A stretch of DNA of 64,000 bases from Rhabditoides inermis (taxonomy: Eukaryota; Nematoda; Chromadorea; Rhabditida; Rhabditidae), in the NCBI GenBank assembly GCA_963966185.1, contig CAWZYM010000190.1:438311-502310 (forward strand), written 5' to 3'. A program made the position numbers and the translations under genes. Shown here in pieces: positions 12,718-25,116 of the stretch; within the stretch, counting starts at the first letter, position 1; each line of letters starts with the position of its first letter. Under the pieces are notes generated by a model. That model saw only the letters and a program-made list of their open reading frames with translations, made no database searches and was not told the DNA's origin.

Positions 12718-14239
12718 TCGCCCTCCTCCCCTAAAATTTCCTATGGCGTTTGTTTGTCCAGAGTCATAACTCATTACTCTTTCCACGAATCAGGATACAA
12801 CTTCAGAGTTAAGGTTTGGTGTCACCTGAGACGCGATGGTTACTCTGACATCTCATTTGCATAACTCCTTATATGGGTTTCACGAGAGGAACTTTGGACT
12901 TTGACTCGAAAACACACTTTTCACAATAACTCGATAACGAATTGAGATAGACAGTTCATATTCACACCTTGCAACAACCTAACTAAGACAAAAGTTTTAG
13001 TAAACATATTATGTAAACAAGTAAACAAATAAATAACTTATGTAAACATTCTCGGAAATCTTAATAACTCAGTCAGTTTTGAAGGTAGACACTTCAAACT
13101 CATACCATAACACAATTACACAAGTACATTTCTGATAGTAAACAACTCATGTCAACAAGTAAACAAAAAAGTAAACAACACAAACTTCCATTTTAAAGGT
13201 ATCTAACATGTACTAGACCGTGTACTGAGTTCAATTGTGTTGTTTACAGAAAAAGTAAACAAGTAAACAAAAAAGTAAACAGAACCAAAACTCATTCTAA
13301 AGGTGTCTAAGATGTACTAGATGGGTTGGTTCGTTGATTCCTAGATTCTCGTGCAGCAAAACATCAAATTCAGTCCTTTCACTAGAACCAAGTCGATTCC
13401 TTCGTCGCCGATTCTTTGGTTTGCAGGGTTTTATGCACTTTTGAACGATCACCACGTCTTCAGATTCAGTCGTGGTAGATCATGAAAACTGTCAGTGGTT
13501 CTAGACATCCATAACTATACATGCGATTTTTCTTTAGACCCTTTTCACTTCTCTACGATTTATTACGAATTTTCAAAGTTTCCGGTCCTTGAACCCAATT
13601 GGTGCAATGACCGTTCTTTTTCAATGGAAGTTTACCGTTTTTTCGGCCGTTGGCCGATATTTCGGCCGCACGTCGCATGCTTGTCTCTTTGTCTATCTCA
13701 GGTCATATTATAGCTACAATCTTCGTACTTTGTATAAAGACAACGTACTGGAATATAAACAGTTTGGTATATGATTTGTTAAATTGAACCTCATTCGAAT
13801 ATCCCAAAAAAGTTCATGTTTATATCTCAGTTTCTATTATAACTACAGTCTTCATACTTGATGTAAGTACAAAGTACTGGAGTATAAACTGTTTGGTGTA
13901 TAACTTGTTTAATTAAACCTCATTCGAATATCCAAAAAAGGTCACGTTTATATCTCAGCTTATATTATAGCTACAATCCTCATACTTGGTATAAGTACAA
14001 AGTACTGGAATATAAACTGTTCGGTGTATAACTTGTTTAACTTAACATCAATTCTATATCCCTAATGAGGTCATGTTCATATCTCGGCTCCTATTATAGC
14101 TACAAACTTGATACTTGGTTTAAGTACAAAGAACTTGAGTACAAACTGTTCTCATTTTGAAAGTATGCAACGTGTACTAAACAAAGTACAAAGCTCATCT
14201 AGCGGCCGGAGGCGAGCGCAGCGAGCCTCCGGCCGCTAG
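12718..14239 (+). mobile_element. non-autonomous Helitron-like unit C1 (1,522 bp)
   Basis: Begins TCGCCCTCC then TAAAATTTCCTATGG and ends with a 41-nt hairpin closing in CTAG (14199-14239); only the last of the three hairpins is kept. Positions 13320-13680 are clearly homologous to the middle of the 883-bp unit that fills 45304-64000, including the CGGCCGTTGGCCGATA block. It also has TCATTTGCATAACTCC and GTAAACA clusters. No gene is seen. Confidence 0.65.
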
Positions 14240-15454
14240 TCGCCACTCTCCCCCCCTAAAATTTCCTATGGAGTTTGTTGTCCGCTCACGTACAGAGTTT
14301 CTGGGTAGAGCACTCGAGCTGACCTTTCAGACTTAAGTTAGATTATTCAATGAGACGGCACATAAATTTTTTCGTCTCATTTGCATATCTTCTTATAGGG
14401 GTTCACTAGCAACCTGACACCTGGACATAGACTGAAAATGACACTTTTCGACCAAATTTTTGTTATAACTCGCTTCATTTCACAGGTACACTGTCACTAC
14501 TTGGTACATATAACAAGTACACAAGACTTATAATTTAGGTAAACAAAACAAGTAAACAAGTAAACAAACAAGTAAACAATAAACACATGTTCAAAGTTCC
14601 AGTTTTCAGAACTTCTATGTAAACTTCATCTTATTTTTGAGATATGAAGATACCCTTTCAGGGTTATGACAAGATAAGTGTCGATAATCAGATTTCATGA
14701 TATCACCTCATTTGCATATTCCCAAGTACGGTAAATGTTGTCTCTAAAATAGTTTTCAAGTTGTAAAAATCGTTTCTCAGTCGGTTTTTCACCTAGACAC
14801 TTCATACTTGGTACAATAACAAGTACACAGATTCAAAGTTTTTGGTAAACAACAACAGTAAACAAGTAAACAAGTACAGAGTTTCTGGGTAGAGATCTCG
14901 AGCTGACCTTCTAGACTCAAGCTAAGGTGGTCCACGTGACGGCACATTTAACTTTACATCTCATTTGCATATTTCCTTATATGGGTTCACATAGAGGGTC
15001 AAGTTTTTGACGCTTATTAAAACTGTACTCAGCCCACGTACCGGTACCATACTTGGCACTTTTAGTTAACTGGTACAAGTCATCATAACCCAGGTATATG
15101 AGCTCATTTGCATAACTCCTTATATGGGTTCACTAACAACCAACTCTGGACTTGGAATCTTAAATCTGGGACACTTCTATATGAACTCTGTCAGTTTTAG
15201 ACCTAGAGACTTCGTTCTTGGTATAAGTACGAAGTACTTGAGTACAAACTGTTTGGTATATAACATATTTAATTTGGAAAACGACCAAATTCACTCCATT
15301 TACTAGAACCAAGTTCATTCCTTGGTTGACGATTCCTTTGGACATGGCATAACTTTCGCTTAAGTGACAGTTGAGAGTTCGATATCATAATTTAATTATC
15401 AGTATACTCATATCATCTACTATGAATATTTTCAGAATTTTAACTAAGTTTTGA

Positions 15455-15855
15455 ATTCTCTTTCGAAAAGTACAGGAGTAAAAAGGAGTGGTTTGTTTTG
15501 ATCTAATTCAACAAAAGCACATGCATATTTTTTTCTTCGCAGCTGACTAAAATTTCAAAACAAACCTGCTCTTTCAAACGATGTACTATGAAATGTTTCA
15601 TAACTATGAAATGTGTGATTTTTGATCAGATATACGCATGCAAATGCATAAAAATTTAACAACAAAAAGGTCTTTTATTTTAAATTATTATAGTACATAT
15701 TACAATTACATATGTTCGCTTTTTTCATCGATTAGAAAGAGCAGGTTTGTTTTGAAATTTTAGTCAGCTGCGAAGAAAAAAATATGCATGTGCTTTTGTT
15801 GAATTAGATCAAAACAAACCACTCCTTTTTACTCCTGTACTTTTCGAAAGAGAAT
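15455..15855. repeat. long inverted repeat (121-bp arms)
   Basis: Arms 15455-15575 and 15735-15855 are near-perfect reverse complements separated by 159 bp. The arms contain TTTGTTTTGATC, AATTCAACAAAAGCACATGC and ACAAACCTGC. The same arm family, diverged, is found at 18882-19190. On its own this would look like a fold-back MITE, but the matching insertion boundaries show that it is the 5' end of a larger element. Confidence 0.9.
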
Positions 15856-16967
15856 GGATGTCCTTTTCTCAAATTTCGAAGAAATTTTGTACATTAGATA
15901 ACGAAAATACATATTACAAACTCACTAGTCAGAATATCATGCTATAAAGATACAAATAACTTACAATTCACAATACTCACAATTAACAATTCACAAATAC
16001 ACAGACATAGTAACAGTCACTGATAACAGTCACGTCAGTAACTTGAAAATCTTCGAAAACTAGTACACTGACGTATCCAAACTAGAGAGTCTTCGAAAAC
16101 GTAGTCAGAATCAGGAAACGAACAGCCTGGTCGGATCGCTCATTGACGATTGATGCGCTCTATTTCGCTTATCTAATAGCCCTCTCTCTCACTCTTTCCC
16201 CCCCCTCTCTCTTTCTCTCTCTTTCTCTATCACTCGCCCTTCTCTTTTTCTTTCCTCTCTCTATCACTCCCTAACTCTCATTATCTCTCCTTCTCCTTCT
16301 CTTTCTCTCTCTCTCTCTCCCTTTTCTATCTCTCTCTTTCTCAATCTCTTTCTCTCTCCTCTTTATCTCCCCTCTCTATCACTTTTTCTTTCTCTCTCTC
16401 GTTCTCTCTCTCAGAGCATATTGTGTTTTATTCTCCGCTTGAACACTCTCTTTTTCTACCCTCACTGTTCTCTCTAGACACAGAAAGACAATCTTCAGAT
16501 TTTGAGCTAATGAACCTTCGGTCATGAATAGCCGGACTGGGTGCGTTGAACTGAACTCAGCTAGCTTTCTTATACGGTTATTTTCCTGTGTTTCTGGTAT
16601 TACTGTTCGAACTGAGGAGTTGCACAGAGAACAAAACAGCGTCATCCGGCCTGCTTTCTGCAATTCGCACGTTTTCTAACCGGCAAGTCGGTAAGAGAAC
16701 ATGCGCTCTCTCACTCTCACACTCTCTCTCGCCGAGATCGTTCGATCAGATAACAGGCCGGCTGCCCAGTCACTCGCCAGTGGACATGAGAGAGTGCGCA
16801 GAGAGTGTGCGCTCGCAAGAGACGCCAGAGACGGCGCGCGATCGATCCGACACGAGAGTGGGTGAGCGAAGGGCGGGGCATGCGCTCGGCCAATCAGTTT
16901 TCACCGGCAAGAGGCCGAGAGACCAATAAGCGCAGAGTGCAGTGGGCGGAGCTTACGTGATGCACAC

Positions 16968-17018
<51 letters not shown>

Positions 17019-17256
17019 CGTAAACACGTTTAGTGGCAAAGCGGGAGAGAGCGAGAGAGAGGCTGTTCTGGGCGCCGCAACCGATATTTATTCAACAAAT
17101 CATACTCATAGGTCTTACAAAATGATACCCTAACACATAACACACTCTAATGAAGTATATTGTATTATGATAGCCAAATAGCGTGTGGATTGGGAGTGGC
17201 GCGCTGCGCGCGCCACTGATCATAACAAACGGGCGGCGCTGGCGCGCCGCCCCTAA
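15456..17256 (+). mobile_element. second-family Helitron-like insertion with fold-back 5' end (1,801 bp)
   Basis: Interrupts a repeat whose intact form is visible at 18127-18170; the host reads TTTTGAA^TTTTTGAAG and the element lies exactly between A and T with no target duplication. It begins with a 401-bp fold-back, continues through a CT-rich stretch (16181-16412), a GC-rich promoter-like block and a GCC repeat, and ends with the hairpin 17231-17252 followed by CTAA. I find no protein in it. A shorter relative lies at 18279-19189 in the opposite orientation. Confidence 0.6.
16640..17030 (+). promoter_or_regulatory. GC-rich promoter-like block with CCAAT and GC boxes and a GCC repeat
   Basis: A GC-rich island in AT-rich surroundings. 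It holds GGGCGG (about 16871), CCAAT boxes in GGCCAATCAG and GACCAATAAG (about 16890-16930), GTGGGCGGAGC (about 16941) and about 14 GCC units (about 16975-17018). The arrangement resembles a CpG-rich animal promoter. No downstream coding exon is recognisable before the element ends at 17256, so it may be captured promoter DNA or spurious. Confidence 0.4.
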
Positions 17257-17267
17257 TTTTTGAAGTT

Positions 17268-18167
17268 TCGCCTCTCTCCCCCCTAAAATTTCCTATGGAG
17301 TCTGTCGGTATGTCAGTCGAGGTACAACTCTTACGGAACGACACTCACAGATGCCCTTTCAGAGTTAAGGTTCTATGGTTCCTGGGATGTCAGCGTAAAT
17401 CAGACATCTCATTTGCATAACTCATTATATGGGTTCACTAACAACTCTGGACTTAGAATCTGAAATTTGTGACACTTCTATATAAACTCTTTCAGTTTTC
17501 GACCTAGAGAACCTAGAGACTTCATACTTGGTACAAGTAACAAATGAACAAGTTCAATTTTTTTTGGAAAATAACAACAGTAAACAAGTAAACAAATAAG
17601 TAAACAACTCCGAATCTCATTTCTAAGGTCTCTAACGTATACTAGACCAAGTACTGAGTTCATATTTATTGTTTACAAGTGCAGTAAACAAGTAAACAAG
17701 TCTATAAACAACTCAAAATTGTGTCTTAAAGGTTTCTAACATGTAGTACACAAAGTACTGAGTTCGATTGTATTTGAGATGTAAACTTATAATAGCGGAG
17801 AGGCGAGCGCGCCTCTACAATTTACTATGGAGTTTGTCCAGTCTCGGAACTCATTACTCAGCAGAGTCTCAGGGCTCTCCTTTTGGGGTCAAGCATCGTT
17901 GGGGTCTGGCACGCGATCGTTTCTTTGACACCTCATTTGCATATTCCATATTTGGTAAAAATTTAGCACCCCTGTAACTTTTAACTGAACGAGATTGAAA
18001 CGAGATTGAGAGCTGGATTTTGTAATTTTATAATCAGTATACTCATACCGTAATCGATAATGTGTGCTACTTGATTCGAGATAAATATTCTATTCTGATA
18101 CTCATATCATCTACTATGCATATTTTCAGAATTTTAACTAAGTTTTGAATTTTTGAAGTTTCGCCTC
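17268..18167 (+). mobile_element. Helitron-like unit E1, relative of the 883-bp unit (about 0.9 kb)
   Basis: Begins TCGCCTCTCTCC then TAAAATTTCCTATGG. It carries TCATTTGCATAACTC, GTAAACAAGTAAACAAA clusters and an internal restart near 17791 (AGGCGAGCGCGCCTCTACAATTTAC), and ends ...GAATTTTTGAAGTT at 18160. Seven extra bases (TCGCCTC) separate it from the TC of the next unit. Length and 3' end match the 883-bp units better than the hairpin-ended units. Confidence 0.5.
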
Positions 18168-18278
18168 TCGCCCCGGCTGGGGCTATATAAAATTTGCTAT
18201 GGTCCTTGTGTGTTTGTTTGTCCGGGCACATTACTCAAGTCACACTGCACATTCACGGCTCATACTCTAAACTTAACA

Positions 18279-19031
18279 TTAGAGAGGGCGCGCAGCGCCC
18301 TCTCTTTTGGCTTAGGATAAGGCTCGCGCTAGAATTTTCAAGAAGCGATATCCAAAGGTCATGTTAGCAGCAACGTGAACTCATCCCATTCATGTTAGTT
18401 AGATTCGCACGGTTCCGTAGGCCAGATCACTGGTTGACTCCATCTTTGTATCTTTTCTATGAAAGAAGTTATGAGCGATCGCGCGCACCCATGAGGCGAG
18501 AGGCCAGCGTGTGGGTGTGTGTGTGTGGACCGTTTCCAGTCAACGCTGGCTGCTAGCTCTCTCCCGGTGGGCGGCGGGGGCGCGAGAGAGAGCGCGAGAG
18601 TGCGCGATATTGGCAGAGCGCGCAGACGGTAGTAGACATGCACTTACGCCTCAGCGATCCAAAATAAAGAGTAAAATTTCTTTCAAAGCGTTTCTTTTGA
18701 TACCATGAGAAACGTTGTTGTACATACGCAACAAACACGACCTGTAGAATGTAGTATATTCAATGACTTGCTACCAGTAGAAATTGTGTCATTCATCATA
18801 GTTTTGCGCATACGAATGAACAACGGAGCTTGGCAATCAGGTAGAAAAGAAATTTCTATGAAATTTAACAAAAGCACATATATTATCTCTTAAAAGTACT
18901 CGCGTAAAGAGAGTCAGTTTGTCTTGACCCAATTCAACAAAAGCGCATGCATAAAACGTTTACAAATACTAACACAAACCTGCGCATATCTGTTCGATGA
19001 ATCGATGAAATCGATGAAATGTAATCAATAT

Positions 19032-19081
<50 letters not shown>

Positions 19082-19189
19082 GAGAGGAGCAGGTTTGTGT
19101 TAGTATTTGTAAACGTTTTATGCATGCGCTTTTGTTGAATTGGGTCAAGACAAACTGACTCTCTTTACGCGAGTACTTTTAAGAGATAA
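18279..19189 (-). mobile_element. second-family Helitron-like insertion (911 bp, minus orientation)
   Basis: On the minus strand it begins TTATCTCTTAAAAG with the fold-back arms, passes through a GC-rich GA/CT segment (18480-18640) and ends with an 11-bp-stem hairpin (18281-18305 on +) followed by CTAA. The uninterrupted host, seen at 21137 in a sister unit, reads CTTAACA^TTCTTCTTG, so insertion was at A^T (minus strand) without target duplication. The ends match the 1,801-bp element at 15456 in kind, while the interior is mostly different. Confidence 0.6.
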
Positions 19190-19190
19190 T
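18882..19190. repeat. long inverted repeat (102-bp arms) around a GA microsatellite
   Basis: Arms 18882-18983 and 19089-19190 are reverse complements. The spacer holds a GA tract (about 19033-19086). Shared words with the arms at 15455 (AATTCAACAAAAGC, CATGCAT, ACAAACCTGC) make the two inverted repeats one family. Confidence 0.9.
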
Positions 19191-21035
19191 TCTTCTTGTG
19201 ACAGCATGCAATCGTTTCATTTTCACAATCACAGCTCTACTTACCGTATGACTTTACTAACAACTTGACATAGCCTGAAAAACTTTTCACCCATATGCTC
19301 AGTCCATGTTTCAAGATGTGAATCTCATACTGTAAACTTAGACTTAGCACACTATATTGACTTGACACACGTCACTAGGACACATTCCGATAACTCCTTA
19401 TATGGGTTTATATAGAATTTCCAAAATTTCAGAAAGACAGAACATTTCACACTCAAACTACAAACTTAAGATCAACTAACCACTCTTAACAGACTGACTA
19501 TGACATAGGTTCCTATCTCATTTCCTTAAATGGGTTCACTAAAAACTCGGTCCACTTCTATGTAAACTTACCTTCAAACTTAATATTTTGTCATGAAACT
19601 TGCACAGTAACATGACTAATGCATGTTATTTACAGTTTTACAGTTTCATTTTGAAATACCAGTTCAAAAAAGTTTTACAGCAATTTTCATTTTCTGACAG
19701 GATCAATCACGTAAGATGCAAAACGCAAAAACCTTGAATATCTTTGTTAGTTTTGAAGTCTAAAATTTCAAACTTCTGCTGAACATAGAAGACAATTGGC
19801 CGTTCACACCATTTCAATTTCAAGTGAAACACTCGTTCCGTTTTTAAAATATAATTATTCAAATTTTCGTCGAAATTTTATATTTTTGATTATTACTTCT
19901 TTCATATTCAATATTAATTTTTCATATTTTTATGGTAAATCAGTCTCTATGACACCATTAACATAAACATTTATGCTCAACTCTATTACTGAAATTAAAA
20001 ATCATATTTCATGTTTCATTAGATCAACTACAATCTCTTACTATATGAGAGTTGAGACCTGCATTTTGCAATTTAATTCATAACTCAAAAACTAATATTT
20101 AATGACAGAGATTCAGATTTCTAGCTTCACTGTAGAAGGATTTGACTTTTTCAAAAAACCTCGATTTTCAACTAAATGTGGCTCATTTTTGCAGTTGAGC
20201 ATATGACCGCTGACAGGATCAATCAGGTAAGATGCAAAACGTAAAATACGGTACATGTATGTTTCAACTTTTTAGAAAATTTTATTTTTAATTCTCTCAT
20301 CCCTTTCACCAATGACACCTTTGGTCCAGAGTACCTGTCAGGTACCCTCACACCTGTCGTTGCTCACCTGTCACCTGAGATAAATTAGCATAAACATCAA
20401 ATTTCACCTTAGAGACCCGTAACTTTCTTTCAGATGAGAGTTCACAACTGGATTTTGTTATTTATTTATCACTACCGTGACACCTTTATTCATTAATTAA
20501 TTTAGATTTCTATATAATTTTTGAAATTTAATTAATATTTAAAATTTCACCTTTTTACTCAGAAATAATCTAAAATGTATAACTCGGTTAGTTTTCAAGG
20601 TAGTGGACTCATACTTGGTACAGGTAACAAGTAAATAAATACAAAATTTCAAGTTAACAAACTTACGTAAACAAGTAAACAAAAAAGTAAACAATTCCAA
20701 ATCTCTTTATTTTGATATCTAATTAATACTAAACCTGCAGGAGAGTTCAAAGGTACTGTTTACAAGACAGGTAAACAAGTAAACAAAAATGTAAACAACT
20801 ATAAAACTTGAGATTTCGAGGTTTGATGTGTACTAAAGCCATAGTACTCCGAAACTTGAGATTTCGATGTCTGATGTGTACTAGAGCCATAGTAGAGTTC
20901 AGATTTGAAATTTTGATGATTCGACGCGGAGAGGCGAGCGCGCCGAAGGCGCGCGAGCCTTGGAGCGCAGTGCGGCGGCGAAGCCGCCGCCACTAGCGGG
21001 CCGGAGGCGAGCGAAGCGAGCCTCCGGCCCGCTAG

Positions 21036-23065
21036 TCGCCTGGCCGGCCTATATAAAATTTGCTATGGTCGTTGTGTGTTTGTTTGTCCGGGCACATAAC
21101 TCAAGTCACACTGCACATTCACAGCTTATACTTTGAACTTAACATTCTTCTTGTGACAGCATGCAATCGTTTCATTTTCACACGCACACCTCTACTTACC
21201 GTATGACTTTACTAACAACTTGACATAGCCTGAAAAATTTTTCACCCATATGCTCAGTCCATGTTTCAAGATGTGAATCTAATACTGTAAACTTAGACTC
21301 AGCACACTATATTGACTTGATACACGTCACTAGGACTCATTCCGATAACTCCTTATATGGGTTTATATAGAATTTCCAAAATTTCAGAAGGACATAACTC
21401 AATACTGAAGAAACTTTTTACACTCAAACTACAAACTTAAGGTCAACTAATCACTCTTAACAGACACACATTAGCATAGGTTCCTATCTAATTTCCTTAA
21501 ATGGGTTCACTAACAACTCGGTTCACTTCTATGTAAACCTACCTTCAAACTTCATATTTTTTCATGAAACTTGCACAGTAACATGAAACATGCGTGTTAT
21601 TTACAGTTTTACAGTTTCATATCGAAAAACGAGTTCAAAAAAGTTTTACAGCAATTTTCATTTTCTGACAGGATCAATCAGGTAAGATGCAAAACGCAAA
21701 AACCTTGAATATCTTTGTTTGTTTTGAAAACTAAAATTTCAAACTTCAGCTGATGATAGAAGACACTTGGCCGTTCACACCATTTCAATTTCAAATGAAA
21801 TACTCATTCCGTTTTCAAAATATGAATATTCAAATTTTCGTAGAAATTTTACATATTTGATCATAACTTCTTTCGTTTTCAATATTAATTTTTCAAATTT
21901 TTATGGTAAATCACTCTCTATGACACAATCAACACAAACACGTATGCACAACTCTATTACTGAAAATAAAAATCATATTTCATGATTTACTAGATCAACT
22001 ACAATCCCTTACTATATAAGTGTTGAGACCTGGATTTTGCACAGTAATTCATAACTCAAAAACTAATATTTACTGACAAAATTTCAGATTTTTCGCTTCA
22101 CTGTAGAAGGATTTCACTTTTTCAAAAAACCTTCATTTTCAACTAAATGTGGCTCATTTTTGCAGTTGAGCATATTGACCGCTGACAGGATCAATCAGGC
22201 AAGATGCAAAACGTAAAATACAGTAGATCTAAGTTTCAACTTCTTAGAAAAACTATTTTTAATTCTCTCATTCCTTTCACCAATGACACCTTAGGTCCTG
22301 AGTACCTGCCAGGTACCGTCTCACCTGTGGCCTCTCACCTGTCACCTGAGATAAATTAGCATAAACTTCAAATATCACTTTACGACCCTGTAACTTTTGT
22401 CTAGATGAGAGTTGACACCTGGATTTTTCTATTTAATTATCACTACCGTAAAACCTTTATTCATGAATTATTTCAGATTTGTAATTAATGTTTGAATATT
22501 AATTAATTTTTCAAGTTCCGCCTTTTTAATACTCAGAAATGTTATAAAATTTATAATTTTGTTATTTTTTGAGGTAGAAGGTTCATACTTGGTACAGGTA
22601 ACAAGTAAATAATTACAATTTTTTTAGGTAAACAACTCAGGTCAACAAGTAAACAAAAAAGTAAACAACTCCAAATCTCCTGATTTTGATATCTAATCGA
22701 TACTAAACCTTCAGGAGAGTTAAGGTATAGTGTTTACAAGTTATGTAAACAAGTAAACAAAACTGTAAACAAGTCCGAAACTGTAGATTTTGATATCTAA
22801 AGTGTATTAGACTCAATGAAGAGTTTGTATCTGATGTTTACATGACAAGTAAACAAGTAAACAAAGTTGTAAACAACTCCAAAACCAGAGATTTTGATGT
22901 CTCATGTGTACTAGACCCATAGGAGAATTCAGATTTGAAGTTTTGATGAGTTAACGCGAAGAGGCGAGCGCGCCGAAGGCGCGCGAGCCTCGGAGCGCAG
23001 TGCGGCGGCGAAGCCGCCGCCACTAGCGGGCCGGAGGCGAGCGAAGCGAGCCTCCGGCCCGCTAG
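21036..23065 (+). mobile_element. non-autonomous Helitron-like unit A3 (2,030 bp)
   Basis: A complete unit from TCGCCTGGCCGGCCTATATAAAATTTGC to the hairpin with CTAG (23023-23065). Internal landmarks follow unit A1: the paired CTGACAGGATCAATCA motifs, GTAAACA clusters and the three-hairpin tail. It abuts both neighbours with no spacer. Confidence 0.72.
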
Positions 23066-25116
23066 TCGCCCCGGCTGGGGCTATATAAAATTTGCTATGG
23101 TCCTTGTGGCTGGGGATTTCACAGCATCTAGCTCAGTGACTATTACACCTACACAGCTCATACTCCAAACTTAACACTCTTATGGTGACCGCATGCAATC
23201 GTTTCATTTTCACGCTCACAGCTCTACTTACCGTATGACTTTACTAAGAACTTGACATAGCCTGAAATACTTTCCACCCATATGCTCAGTCCATGTTTCA
23301 AGATGTGAATCTCATACTGTAAACTTAGACTTAGCACACTACATTGACTTGACACACGTCACTGGGACTCATTCCGATAACTCCCTATATGGGTTTATAT
23401 AGAATTTCCAAAATTTCAGAAGGACATAACTCAATACTGGAGAAACTTTTCACACTCAAACTACAAACCTAAGATCAACTAATCACTTCTAACATATACA
23501 CATTAGCATAGGTTCCTATATCATTTCCTTAAATGGGTTCACTAACAACTCGGTTCACTTCTATGTAAACCTACCTTCAAACTTCATATTTTGTCATAAA
23601 ACTTGCACAGTAACATGAAACATGCATGTTATTTGCAGTTTTACAGTTTCATTTCAAAAAACCAGTTCAAAAAAGTTTTACAGCATTTTTCATTTTCTGA
23701 CAGGATCAATCACGTAAGATGCAAAACGCAAAAACCTTGAATATCTTTGTTAGTTTTTAAGACTTAAATTTCAAACTTTAGCTGATGATAGAAGACACTT
23801 GGCCGTTCACACCATTTCAATTTCAAATAAAAAACTTATTCCGTTTTCAAAATATAAATATTCAAATTTTCGTGAAAATTTTACATTTTTGATCATAACT
23901 TCTTTCGTTTTCAATATTAATTTTTCAAATTTTTATGGTAAATTACTCTCTATGACACAATCAACACAAACACGTATGCTCAGCTCTATTACGGAAAATA
24001 AAAATCATATTTCATGATTCACTAGATCAACTACAATCCCTTACTATCTAAGAGTTGAGACCTGGATTTTGCACAGTAATTCATAACTCAAAAACTAATA
24101 TTTACTGACAAAGATTCAGATTTTTCGCTTCACTGTAGAAGGATTTCATTTTTTCAAAAAACCTCGATTTTCAACTAAATGTGGCTCATTTTTGCAGTTG
24201 AGCATATGGACCGCTGACAGGATCAATCAGGCAAGATGCAAAACGTAAAATACAGTAGATCTAAGATTCAACTTCTTAGAAAAACTATTTTTAATTATCT
24301 CATTACTTTGACCATTGACACCTTAGGTCTTGAGTACCTGCCCGGTACCGTCTCACCTGTCGCCTCTCATCTGTCACCTGAGATAAATTAGCACAAACTT
24401 CAAATTTCACTTTACGACCCTGTAACTTTCGTCTAGATGAGAGTTGACTCCTGGATTTTCTTATTTAGTTATCACTACCGTAATACCTTTATTCATGAGT
24501 TATTTCAGATTTTTTTGTTTTCTGTTTTTATTTTAATTTTTTTTTTTAAATTTTCGTCTTTTTTTAAAGGGTTCTAAAATTAATATCGCGGTTGGTTTTC
24601 AAGAAAGAAGGTCCATACCTGGTACAAGTAACAAATAAATAGTTACAATGTTTAGGTAAACAATTTTGGTAAACTAGTAAACAAAGTTGTAAACAACTCT
24701 AAAACTAGAGAGTTTGATTTTCAAGAAAGAAGGTCCATACCTGGTACAAGTAACAAATAAATAGTTACAATGTTTAGGTAAACAATTTTGGTAAACTAGT
24801 AAACAAAGTTGTAAACAACTCTAAAACTAGAGAGTTTGATTTCTATTCTAAAGTGTACTAGACTTGATGGAGAGTTCATATCAGATGTTTACAAATCAGG
24901 TAAACAAGTAAACAAAAACGTAAACAACTCCGAAACTTGAGGTTTCGATGTCTAACGTGTACTAAAGTCATAGTAGAGTTTAGATTTGAAATTTTGATGA
25001 TTTAACGCGAAGAGGCGAGTGCGCCGAAGGCGCGCGAGCCTCAGAGCGCAGTGCGGCGGCGAAGCCGCCGCCACTAGCGGGCCGGAGGCGAGCGAAGCGA
25101 GCCTCCGGCCCGCTAG
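23066..25116 (+). mobile_element. non-autonomous Helitron-like unit A4 (2,051 bp)
   Basis: A complete unit, TCGCCCCGGCTGGGG to hairpin with CTAG (25074-25116). It differs from unit A3 by a perfect 122-bp direct duplication (about 24597-24718 and 24719-24840) covering the GTAAACA-rich segment. It is followed directly by the TC of the large element. Confidence 0.72.

Larger units (their letters stand above)
14240..17267 (+). mobile_element. non-autonomous Helitron-like unit D1, split by an 1,801-bp insertion
   Basis: Starts TCGCCACTCTCC then TAAAATTTCCTATGG directly after the CTAG of unit C1. Without the insertion at 15456-17256 it is about 1,227 bp and ends ...GAATTTTTGAAGTT rather than in a CTAG hairpin, the same 3' end as the unit at 17268 and the 883-bp units. 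It contains several TCATTTGCATA..CTCC copies with GTAAACA clusters, so it may itself be a composite of partial units. Confidence 0.55.
18168..21035 (+). mobile_element. non-autonomous Helitron-like unit A2, split by a 911-bp insertion
   Basis: Begins TCGCCCCGGCTGGGG as in unit A1; the insertion at 18279-19189 splits it. Its net length of about 1,957 bp is close to A1 (1,972 bp), and it ends in the triple-hairpin tail with CTAG (20993-21035). The last 900 bp is nearly identical to A1, so the two are recent sisters. No protein is encoded. Confidence 0.7.

Noticed and set aside
15455..15855. Stand-alone fold-back MITE
   Set aside because: The intact host sequence shows that the insertion extends to 17256, so the inverted repeat is one end of a larger element.
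16588..16929. 113-codon frame in the GC-rich block
   Set aside because: Low-complexity Arg/Ser composition in a promoter-like region, no splice context and no recognisable domain.
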